Origin: Candidatus Aminicenantota bacterium
Lineage (GTDB): Bacteria > Acidobacteriota > Aminicenantia > Aminicenantales > Aminicenantaceae
Assembly: GCA_014727835.1 (NCBI GenBank)
Contig: WJMT01000071.1
Location: 1-37,293 of the forward strand
DNA length: 37,293 bases
Reading direction: 5' to 3'
The translations under genes and the position numbers were made by a program. This document shows, piece after piece, positions 16,443 to 23,001 of the stretch. Below the pieces are notes generated by a model. That model was not told where the DNA came from. It saw only the letters and a program-made list of their open reading frames with translations, and searched no databases. Numbering within the stretch: position 1 is the stretch's first letter; each line of letters begins with the position of its first letter.

Positions 16443-17858
16443 TCATTCTAGGTTGAGGCAGATGGTCTTGGGCTCCGTCATCTCTTGAATGGAAAACTTG
16501 ATCCCTTCTCTCCCCAATCCTGAATTCTTGATCCCTCCAAAAGGCATGGAATCCAGACGGTAGTCTGTGGAATCATTCACCATCACTCCTCCGCAGTCCA
16601 GTCCATAAGCGATCTGAAACGCCAGGTCAATATTTTTTGCAAACACAGCCGCATGGAGACCAAAGGGAAGACTGTTTGCCCTGCCAATGGCTTCTTCCAT
16701 ATCAGAAACAGGAAAAAGACTGACTGTTGGGCCAAACACCTCTTCTTTGAAAATAGTGGCTTTTTCCGGAACATTCTCAAGCACAGTAGGGTCCAGCAGC
16801 GCTTTCTGGCGCTTCCCGCCGCATAAAACTTCTGACCCTATAGAAACGGCTTCTTCAATCCATTTTTCCACCCGCACAGCTTCATCTTCTGTGATCATAG
16901 GACCCATATCTGTTTTCTCATTCATCTTATCGCCGATCTGATACTGAGTGGTTTGACTAACAAATCCGTTCTTGAAAGGCTCATAGATATCTTTATGGAT
17001 GTATATTCTCTGAACACCGATGCAGTTCTGACCCGCAGCCCAAAAAGACCCGGAAACACAGGATTCCACGGCCCAATCCAAATCAGCATCCTTCCAAACA
17101 ATGACCGGAGAATTGGACCCCAGTTCCATTCCGATTTTTTTGATCCCTGCTTTGTTCATGATTTGTCTGCCTGCCTCCACTCCCCCGGTGAAGGAAATCA
17201 TGCGCACTCTTTCATCAGAGACAAGAGCATCTCCGATTTCGCTCCCATACCCGGTCACGACTTGAATGGTCTCAGGAGGCAGTCCGCATTCCAGAAGAGC
17301 TTGAGTTAATCTGATGGCAGAAAGGGGAGTTAAAGTGGCTGGCTTTAAAAGGACGCTGTTGCCCGCAGCCACAGCCGGACCTAACTTGTGAGCTACCAGA
17401 TTCAAGGGATCATTGAAAGGAGTCACTGCCAGCACCACTCCTACAGGAAAACGATAATAGTATCCGATTCTCTTTTCCCCGCCAGGAAAAGAGTCAAAAG
17501 GAATGGTCTCTCCTAGGATGCGTTTGGCTTCCTCAGCAGATACAGTAAGAGTGTTGACACACCGAAGAGCTTCTTTTCTTGCTTCCCGGATGGTCTTTGA
17601 TCCTTCCCGGGCTATAAGAGTGGCGAATTCTTCGATCCTCTCAGATATGTATTCCGCTGTTTTGTACAGCACTGAAGCTCTTTGATACACAGTCATGTTT
17701 CTTGCTGTTTCAAATCCCTTATATGCAGATGCCAAGGCTCGCTGGATATCATCCGGATCCGCCTTGGGAACCGAGTCTATAACAGAATCATCAAACGGAT
17801 CATGTACAGGGATCTGCTCTTTCTTGTCCATCCATTTTGAGTTTACAAACATTTTCAT
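16443..17858 (-). CDS. NAD(P)-dependent aldehyde dehydrogenase
   Basis: This is a full-length ALDH superfamily protein of about 471 residues. It shows the cofactor-binding runs TPFNDPLNLVAHKLGPAVAAGNSVLLKPA and FTGGVEAGR, the catalytic Glu in GMELGSNSP, and the catalytic Cys in AAGQNCIGVQR. It resembles the lactaldehyde/succinate-semialdehyde/non-phosphorylating GAPDH branch, but the substrate cannot be fixed. A 22-codon N-terminal extension is open upstream, but GGAGGG is correctly spaced for the ATG at 17858 (product begins MKMFVNSKW), so I use that start. It lies 19 bases downstream of the GspG-like gene, probably in one transcript, and converges with dctM, whose imported solute might yield an aldehyde. 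Confidence 0.92.
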   Translation of the reverse strand: MKMFVNSKWMDKKEQIPVHDPFDDSVIDSVPKADPDDIQRALASAYKGFETARNMTVYQRASVLYKTAEYISERIEEFATLIAREGSKTIREARKEALRCVNTLTVSAEEAKRILGETIPFDSFPGGEKRIGYYYRFPVGVVLAVTPFNDPLNLVAHKLGPAVAAGNSVLLKPATLTPLSAIRLTQALLECGLPPETIQVVTGYGSEIGDALVSDERVRMISFTGGVEAGRQIMNKAGIKKIGMELGSNSPVIVWKDADLDWAVESCVSGSFWAAGQNCIGVQRIYIHKDIYEPFKNGFVSQTTQYQIGDKMNEKTDMGPMITEDEAVRVEKWIEEAVSIGSEVLCGGKRQKALLDPTVLENVPEKATIFKEEVFGPTVSLFPVSDMEEAIGRANSLPFGLHAAVFAKNIDLAFQIAYGLDCGGVMVNDSTDYRLDSMPFGGIKNSGLGREGIKFSIQEMTEPKTICLNLE

Positions 17859-17877
17859 TGTTCCCTCCGATATGCAT

Positions 17878-18246
17878 TTATTCGATGATGATATCATCAT
17901 CGGTATGAAAAGTCTTATCCGCACCTGCAGAAGTCAACCGGAACTCAAAATCTGATATTCGCTCATATTTGACCTCAGTTCCCCAGGCATCCAGTTTCCC
18001 TGTGGTGATAGGAACCGCTAAGCGCAGATCCTTGAGTTTATGAGGTAATGTCCCGTATTGTGCTGAATAAGAATTCACAGCCCGTTTTAAAGTGTTCAGA
18101 TTGGTCCGTGTGAGCTTCTCTTTAGTTCTGGAAAAAGAGTCCACTTGTTCTTTGATGATCTTTTTCTCTCCGCTTCCAATATAATAAATGAAAAACGCAA
18201 TGACCATCACCAAAACAAGAATCACTAAAAATCCCTTGATCTTCAT
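17878..18246 (-). CDS. GspG-like (type II pseudopilin C-terminal domain) membrane-anchored protein
   Basis: The 122-residue protein has an N-terminal transmembrane helix (about residues 4-23) and a C-terminal domain like that of the major pseudopilin GspG: LDAWGTEVKYERI, FRLTSAGADKTFHTDDDI. The Asp-rich end matches the calcium site of GspG. It lacks the pre-pilin peptidase motif (G followed by F-T-L-x-E), so it is probably anchored by an uncleaved helix and not assembled into a fibre. No other secretion genes are nearby. A strong AGGAGG precedes the start, and it leads the aldehyde dehydrogenase gene. Confidence 0.72.
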   Translation of the reverse strand: MKIKGFLVILVLVMVIAFFIYYIGSGEKKIIKEQVDSFSRTKEKLTRTNLNTLKRAVNSYSAQYGTLPHKLKDLRLAVPITTGKLDAWGTEVKYERISDFEFRLTSAGADKTFHTDDDIIIE

Positions 18247-18375
18247 TTGGTTTTCCTCCTAATAAGGGAACGCCACTCATCCATAGAACAATTGCGATGC
18301 TACTATTATTAATTTATTTTCAGCGGTATGCAAGTTTATTTCAAAAATGAAAATTGAAACCATTTTTTACACAAG

Positions 18376-18404
18376 TTGACGGAATCTCTGTATCCTAATA
18401 ATAT
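18376..18404 (+). promoter_or_regulatory. Sigma70-like promoter of the sulfatase gene
   Basis: TTGACG (18376-18381) and TAATAT (18399-18404) are separated by exactly 17 bases, about 38 bases before the sulfatase start. Confidence 0.6.
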
Positions 18405-18441
18405 GACTACCAGAGTGAATCTTTCAGAATAAGGAAATTTG

Positions 18442-19935
18442 ATGGCAAAAAAAGAAATGACCCGCAGAAATTTCATGAAAACTTCAGCCTCTTTGATTGC
18501 GGGGATATCGTGTGTCTGTTCACAGAGCAATCAGAGTTTAAAAAAATCAAGCAAATCTCCCAATCTTTTGGTTGTTTTTCCGGACCAAATGCGAGCACAA
18601 ACCCTTGAATTTATGGGAGAAGACCCTTGTATCACGCCCTCTCTCAATCGATTCGCCAAACAAAGCCTGGTCCTCAATCAAGCTGTCAGTAACTTTCCGC
18701 TGTGCAGTCCGTTTCGAGCCATGTTTATGACCGGACAATATCCTCATGCCAACGGTGTTTTGGGTAACTGCAACACTCATGCTGCAGAGCATGGTTATGA
18801 ATTGAAGGAAGACGCACGATGCTGGTCTGATATCCTGAAAGACAACGGATATGAGCTTGGATATATCGGCAAATGGCATCTGGATGCCCCGCACCGTCCT
18901 TATATCAACACATCAAACAACACTCAGGACTTTGCCTGGAACGAATGGACTCCTCCGCACAGGAGACACGGATTTGATTTCTGGTATGGTTACGGCACTT
19001 ATGACCGACACACCCGCCCCATGTACTGGACCACGCAGGCCAGCCGCAGTGAATTCCATTATGTCCACCAGTGGGGGCCGGAACATGAAGCAGACATGGC
19101 TGCCTGTTTTCTGCAGAACAAAGAAGGAAGGTACCGGGATCCGAAAAAGCCATTTGTTTTAGTGGTCTCCATGAATCCTCCTCATATGCCCTACCAGTTG
19201 GTCCCTCAAAAGTATATTGATCGCTACAACCATCTTTCCCTTGAACAACTCTGCAGGCGTCCCAATATCCCCCCTTCCGGAACCAAATGGGGAGATTACT
19301 ACCGGAAACACATCAAAAATTATCTGGCAATGGTTACTGGTGTTGATGAGCAGTTCGGCCGCATTTTAGATGTACTGAAAACAGAAGGCCTGGAAAACAA
19401 CACCTTGGTATTGTTCATGTCCGACCATGGAAACTGCTTGGGGATCCATGACCAAATATCCAAAAACAATCATTACGAAGAATCCATGAGAGTTCCTTTT
19501 CTCCTCAGATGGCCTGGACATATCAAACCCCGCTGCGAGGACCTCCTTCTGTCCTCTCCCGACATTTTCCCGACTTTGCTGGATCTGATGGGATTTCATA
19601 ATCAAATCCCCTCTTATGTCCAGGGGAAAAGTCATTCCCGATTGTTCCTTGAAAACAAAGGAACACGCCCGTCTTCTCAGCTCTATCTGCACATCCCTTA
19701 CGGACACCCCGGCTTGGGGCGAAGAGGAGTGAGGACTTTGACACACACTCTTATGGTCAGCCGCATGCCTGATCAAAACCAAAGGATCGTTCTCCATGAT
19801 AATCAAAAAGATCCTTATCAATTGAAAAATATAGCGAAAGAGAAATCCTCTTTGGTTAACAAACTGGTCCACAAAGAATTGATTCCTTGGTTGAAAAGGA
19901 CACGTGATCCATGGGTTAAATCCTGGAATCTTTGA
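18442..19935 (+). CDS. Exported sulfatase, Cys type
   Basis: The product has about 497 residues. The N-terminus has a twin-arginine-like signal (MTRRNFMKTSASLIAG), suggesting export in a folded state. The sulfatase core begins with NLLVVFPDQM (metal-binding D48). It carries the maturation and active-site motif C88-S-P90-F-R92, where Cys is converted to formylglycine, followed by MTGQYPHANGV. Downstream are GKWHLD and the second metal site SDHGNCLG. It hydrolyses a sulfate ester, probably on a sugar or polysaccharide. The radical-SAM maturase it would need under anaerobic conditions is not in the window. ATG at 18442 follows AAGGAA, and the TTG just before it is not needed. It is divergent from the GspG-like/ALDH unit. 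Confidence 0.92.
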   Translation: MAKKEMTRRNFMKTSASLIAGISCVCSQSNQSLKKSSKSPNLLVVFPDQMRAQTLEFMGEDPCITPSLNRFAKQSLVLNQAVSNFPLCSPFRAMFMTGQYPHANGVLGNCNTHAAEHGYELKEDARCWSDILKDNGYELGYIGKWHLDAPHRPYINTSNNTQDFAWNEWTPPHRRHGFDFWYGYGTYDRHTRPMYWTTQASRSEFHYVHQWGPEHEADMAACFLQNKEGRYRDPKKPFVLVVSMNPPHMPYQLVPQKYIDRYNHLSLEQLCRRPNIPPSGTKWGDYYRKHIKNYLAMVTGVDEQFGRILDVLKTEGLENNTLVLFMSDHGNCLGIHDQISKNNHYEESMRVPFLLRWPGHIKPRCEDLLLSSPDIFPTLLDLMGFHNQIPSYVQGKSHSRLFLENKGTRPSSQLYLHIPYGHPGLGRRGVRTLTHTLMVSRMPDQNQRIVLHDNQKDPYQLKNIAKEKSSLVNKLVHKELIPWLKRTRDPWVKSWNL

Positions 19936-19972
19936 CCGATTTCCCCAGGGCAAAAAAAATTTAAAAAAGTTA

Positions 19973-20001
19973 TTGATAATTGTTTTCAAATATTATATAA
20001 G
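19973..20001 (+). promoter_or_regulatory. Promoter of the arsR-type regulator
   Basis: TTGATA (19973-19978), a 17-base spacer and TATAAG (19996-20001) form a good sigma70-like promoter. Its -10 box is embedded in one copy of the TTATATAA half-site. Confidence 0.55.
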
Positions 20002-20024
20002 TTTATGGTTATATAATTATATAA
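19993..20024 (+). promoter_or_regulatory. Putative ArsR operator: three TTATATAA half-sites
   Basis: TTATATAA occurs at 19993-20000, 20009-20016 and 20017-20024. The last two copies form a perfect 16-base palindrome. One copy covers the -10 box and the palindrome covers the expected transcription start. This placement suits autorepression by the dimeric ArsR protein encoded 17 bases downstream. AT-richness could produce such a pattern by chance, but the placement is exact. Confidence 0.55.
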
Positions 20025-20041
20025 GGATTTATTAATTAGCT

Positions 20042-20302
20042 ATGGAAAGAGAGAAACAAGCCCAAATCTTCAAAGCCCTTGCTCATCCCACCCGGCTTAT
20101 CATTGTAGAAAAACTCCTAGAGGGAGAAAGATGTGTCAATGACATCAAAGACCTTTTTGATGCCTCACAACCCAATATCTCACAGCATCTCAATATTTTA
20201 AAGTATTCCGGGATCGTTGATTTCAGGAAAAAAGGCAACTTGCGCTGTTATTTTTTAAAAGACAGCAAAAAATTAGAGAAGATCATCCAGGCGATCAAAT
20301 GA
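20042..20302 (+). CDS. ArsR/SmtB-family transcriptional regulator
   Basis: The 86-residue winged-helix protein has the family opening FKALAHPTRLIIVEKLLEG and recognition helix SQPNISQHLNILKYSGIV. The metal-binding ELCVCDL motif of classic ArsR is reduced to ERCVNDI. Only two cysteines remain, C31 and C69, so thiol or persulfide sensing, as in the sulfur-responsive SqrR/BigR group, is possible but not shown. Placed directly before the DsrE/TusA/Hdr-like genes, it probably controls them in response to sulfur or redox state. No strong ribosome-binding site is visible; AAGGA is 14 bases from the ATG and overlaps the operator. Confidence 0.88.
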   Translation: MEREKQAQIFKALAHPTRLIIVEKLLEGERCVNDIKDLFDASQPNISQHLNILKYSGIVDFRKKGNLRCYFLKDSKKLEKIIQAIK

Positions 20303-20336
20303 ATCGTTATTTGATTCTTCAATCCAAAAGCAGCCA

Positions 20337-20352
20337 AATTAAATATTTAATT
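20337..20352 (+). promoter_or_regulatory. Perfect 16-base AT palindrome before dsrE-like gene
   Basis: AATTAAATATTTAATT is a perfect inverted repeat in the 67-base gap between the regulator and the DsrE-like gene, just before its AGGAGG site. It may be a second protein-binding site. It does not match the TTATATAA half-site, so the link to ArsR is uncertain. Confidence 0.35.
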
Positions 20353-20369
20353 CAACATAGGAGGTTTGT

Positions 20370-20723
20370 ATGGCTAAAGTCGCAATCACGATTAATGGTT
20401 CAGAACCGGGAAATGTGTTTCCACCATTTATTCTGGGCTCATCTGCAGTGGCATCTGGAGATGAAGTGATCCTCTTTTTTTGTCCAGGTGGAGCCCCGGC
20501 AATGGTCAAAGGCGAGATTGAAAAAATGAAAGTCAAAGGCCTGCCTGAGCTCAAAGAGCTTTTTGACGGGCTTCTCAGTCTAGGCGGAAAGATCTATGTC
20601 TGTGAACTCGCCCTGGATGCTAAGGATTTAAAAAAGGAAGATTTCAGAGAAGGCATCGAAATCATAGGTGCCACCACATTTATCAATGAAATCAAGGATG
20701 CCACTCTGACCTTTTCATTCTAA
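20370..20723 (+). CDS. DsrE-family protein
   Basis: The 117-residue protein belongs to the DsrE/DsrF/peroxiredoxin-like fold: MAKVAITINGSEPGNVFPPFILGSSAVASGDEVILFFCPGG in outline, with the conserved loop and helix pattern. Cysteines lie at the end of strand 2 (FFCPGG) and later (YVCELA), either of which could carry persulfide. Family members relay sulfane sulfur together with TusA. AGGAGG precedes the ATG. Its position ahead of TusA and Hdr-like genes supports sulfur-carrier function for the complex below. Confidence 0.85.
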   Translation: MAKVAITINGSEPGNVFPPFILGSSAVASGDEVILFFCPGGAPAMVKGEIEKMKVKGLPELKELFDGLLSLGGKIYVCELALDAKDLKKEDFREGIEIIGATTFINEIKDATLTFSF

Positions 20724-20736
20724 CAAAATCATTACC

Positions 20737-20922
20737 ATGGATTATTCATGAGCCAAGGTTGCGGCAGATGCCGTGAGATGGGCTCGCCTCAATGGTCAAA
20801 AAATGGCGATTCAGATTGAAAAGACAAAGAAGAAAAATGTTCAAGTCATTGTTATTGAAAAAGTCATGACAACCGTTGAAAAGAAAATGAAAGTGAAAAC
20901 ATCGCCATTTTATTATGAATAG
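20737..20922 (+). CDS. Small reading frame with an in-frame UGA: candidate selenoprotein or broken gene
   Basis: An ATG at 20737 opens M-D-Y-S, then TGA at 20749-20751. The same frame continues for 56 well-behaved codons (AKVAADAVRWARLNGQ and onward, rich in Lys and beta-branched residues) to a TAG at 20920-20922. Codon choice after the TGA looks like its neighbours. A hairpin with a 7-base-pair stem and AGAT loop (20759-20776) starts 7 bases after the TGA, with G as the second loop base, as expected of a bacterial SECIS. The loop is about 14 bases from the TGA, slightly close. If TGA is read as selenocysteine the product is about 61 residues. No Shine-Dalgarno site precedes the ATG, so a disrupted gene is the main alternative. 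It lies between dsrE-like and tusA-like genes on the same strand. Confidence 0.45.
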
Positions 20923-20947
20923 TTCAGGTTATGTAAAGGAGGAAAAA

Positions 20948-21172
20948 ATGTCCCAAAAAACTCTCGATACTTTAGGGCTGAAATGCCCACAGCCGATTCT
21001 GAAAGTCGCGTCTATGGCTCCTCAAATGAACGCCGGAGATATTTTGGAAGTCCTGGCTGACTGCGAATCATTTCCCAAAGATGTGAAGGCTTGGTCAGAA
21101 AAAACGGGAAAAACTTTATTATTTTGCAATACGGATGCCAACGGCAAACATACCGCTCAAATCCAATTCTAA
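20948..21172 (+). CDS. tusA: TusA-family sulfur-carrier protein
   Basis: The 74-residue protein has the TusA signature LGLKCPQPILK with the sulfur-accepting Cys in the CPxP motif near its N-terminus. Two more cysteines (ADCES, LFCNT) follow. TusA passes persulfide sulfur between enzymes in tRNA thiolation and in sulfur-oxidising Hdr-like and Dsr pathways. An upstream ATG at 20915 is in frame, but AAGGAGG sits just before the ATG at 20948, which I take as the start. The gene lies between the UGA-containing frame and mvhD. Confidence 0.9.
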   Translation: MSQKTLDTLGLKCPQPILKVASMAPQMNAGDILEVLADCESFPKDVKAWSEKTGKTLLFCNTDANGKHTAQIQF

Positions 21173-21247
21173 CATCCGTATTTTCCCGGCTATTTTGAGC
21201 AAGTTTTAATTTTAGTCTTTATCAATTGAATCAAACGGGGAAATATT

Positions 21248-21673
21248 ATGGAAAAGAAGTTCAAACCAAATATCGTCGGTTTTTTATGCAATTGGTGCTC
21301 TTACGCAGGTGCGGACCTGGCAGGATCGAGCAAAACCCAAGTCGATCCCTCACTTTCCGTGATCCGGGTCATGTGTTCCAGCAGAGTGAATTCAAACCTG
21401 ATCCTGTCTTCTCTGCTCTGGGGCGCTGATGGAGTGCTGGTTGCCGGTTGTCACCCTGGAGATTGTCATTATGAACAGGGCAATTATTATGCAAGACGCA
21501 GATTTGCTCTCCTCAAGAAAATAACTAAAATCTTAAACCTGGAGCCTGACCGCATTCAACTGTCCTGGATCTCAGCATCTGAAGGCAAACGGTATGCTGA
21601 GATTGTAAATCAGTTTGCCCGAGATATCACTAAAAAAGGGCCCAATCCATTGACGAGAAATTCTCAAACGTAA
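21248..21673 (+). CDS. MvhD-like [2Fe-2S] electron-transfer subunit, first copy
   Basis: The 141-residue protein belongs to the methyl-viologen-reducing hydrogenase delta subunit family. Its five cysteines fit the pattern: C14-x2-C17 (FLCNWCSYAGAD), C43 (RVMCSSRV), and C68/C73 (GCHPGDCHY). MvhD docks on HdrA and feeds electrons into its clusters. No hydrogenase or formate dehydrogenase catalytic subunit is nearby, so the partner electron source is open. A paralogue is encoded at 27052-27483 at the far end of the same gene run. Confidence 0.92.
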   Translation: MEKKFKPNIVGFLCNWCSYAGADLAGSSKTQVDPSLSVIRVMCSSRVNSNLILSSLLWGADGVLVAGCHPGDCHYEQGNYYARRRFALLKKITKILNLEPDRIQLSWISASEGKRYAEIVNQFARDITKKGPNPLTRNSQT

Positions 21674-21687
21674 GAAAGGTTCAGAAC

Positions 21688-22962
21688 ATGGAACAACAAA
21701 ATGTATTGGTCATTGGAGCTGGTGTGGCTGGCATGGAAGCAAGCTTGATTCTGGCTGAAGCCGGATTGAATGTTCACCTGGTGGAAAAAGAATCCCTGAT
21801 CGGAGGCCAGACCATTAAATTCGAAGAGGTCTATCCCAATATGGAATGTGCCACCTGTATGATCGCTCCTCAACAACAAGATGTGCTTCAGAACGACCGT
21901 ATCAATGTCTCTTTGCTCAGCAAAGTCCAGAGTGTGGAAGGATCTGCAGGAAATTTCAAAGTTCAGGTCAAGAAGAAAGCCAGATATGTCAGCTTGATCA
22001 ACTGCATCGGATGCGGTGCTTGTTATGAGCCTTGTCCGGTCAGCCTCGGCAATGCCTTTGAAGAAAGGATGTCCCAAAAAAAAGCCATTGCCGTGGCCTG
22101 CCCCGGTGCTCTTCCCAATGCACCGGCCATCGATCCTGAAGCATGCCTGCGTCTCAATGGAAAGAAAAAAGACTGCAGCGCCTGCCAGGAAGCTTGCGGG
22201 TTTGATGCCATTGACTTTTCACAAAAAGATGAAACCGTTGAACTGAATGTAGGGGCGATCATTGTGGCCACAGGTTTTGATCAATTCGATGTCAGCACCC
22301 TTCCCCAATACGGATACGGAAAGCATCCCAATGTGTATACGGCTATGGAGTTTGAACGGCTTTATGCTCAAAACGGACCTACAGAAGGAGAGCTGACTCT
22401 CAGGCAAGACAAGCCCATCAAATCAGTGGGGATCATCCACTGTGTGGGCCGAAAACAAGAGGGCTACTGTTCAGGTGTCTGCTGTATGTACTCCATGAAA
22501 TTTGCTTATTTCATCAAAGACAAAGTCCCTGACGCTGACATCCATGAATTTCATACCGACCTGTGCATTCCAGGGAAATCCCATCAAAAATTTTATAATG
22601 AGTTGAAAGACAAGGGAGTTCATTTCTGCCGCTTTGAGGACATTAAAGTGAGCGGCCAGAACGGCAACCTCCAAGTCCGCTCCACCAACAGTGACGGAAA
22701 AGAAAAATCCACTGACACAGATATGGTGATCCTCTCCCCTGCTTTGACGCCTCCTCCTGATGCCGAAATCCTGGCAAAATCCCTGGGAATCCCTCAAGAT
22801 TCCACAGGATTTTTCTCGACTCAAAACCAGAAACTGAACCCTATAGATTCAGAAAAAGAAGGAATCTATGTTATTGGGTGCGCAGAAGGGCCCAAAGATA
22901 TTTCTGAATCAGTTTCCCAAGCAGAAGCCGCTGCCGGGAGAGTGTTGTCCTTTTTGCAGTAA
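21688..22962 (+). CDS. Short HdrA-like FAD iron-sulfur protein (QmoA-like)
   Basis: The 424-residue protein starts directly with the FAD fold (GAGVAG at 10-15), so it lacks the HdrA N-terminal domain. A C54-x2-C57 pair follows. It keeps the internal ferredoxin insertion: C106-x2-C109-x2-C112-x3-C116, C138, then C163-x2-C166-x3-C170. The second half has IHCVGRKQEGYCSGVCCMYSMKFA, where canonical HdrA has its flavin-site cluster residues. No C-terminal ferredoxins are present. Size and layout resemble QmoA. In HdrA the FAD is the bifurcation site, and the exact role here is unknown. It pairs with the long HdrA encoded next. Confidence 0.88.
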   Translation: MEQQNVLVIGAGVAGMEASLILAEAGLNVHLVEKESLIGGQTIKFEEVYPNMECATCMIAPQQQDVLQNDRINVSLLSKVQSVEGSAGNFKVQVKKKARYVSLINCIGCGACYEPCPVSLGNAFEERMSQKKAIAVACPGALPNAPAIDPEACLRLNGKKKDCSACQEACGFDAIDFSQKDETVELNVGAIIVATGFDQFDVSTLPQYGYGKHPNVYTAMEFERLYAQNGPTEGELTLRQDKPIKSVGIIHCVGRKQEGYCSGVCCMYSMKFAYFIKDKVPDADIHEFHTDLCIPGKSHQKFYNELKDKGVHFCRFEDIKVSGQNGNLQVRSTNSDGKEKSTDTDMVILSPALTPPPDAEILAKSLGIPQDSTGFFSTQNQKLNPIDSEKEGIYVIGCAEGPKDISESVSQAEAAAGRVLSFLQ

Positions 22963-23001
22963 AAACAAATGGAATGAAATTTATAACTAAGGATTAATCA
23001 A

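Noticed and set aside
20748-20819. Short frame MSQGCGRC... in the dsrE frame as the real small gene
   Set aside because: It has no ribosome-binding site and ends after 23 codons. The overlapping frame with the in-frame TGA is longer and has far better codon use.
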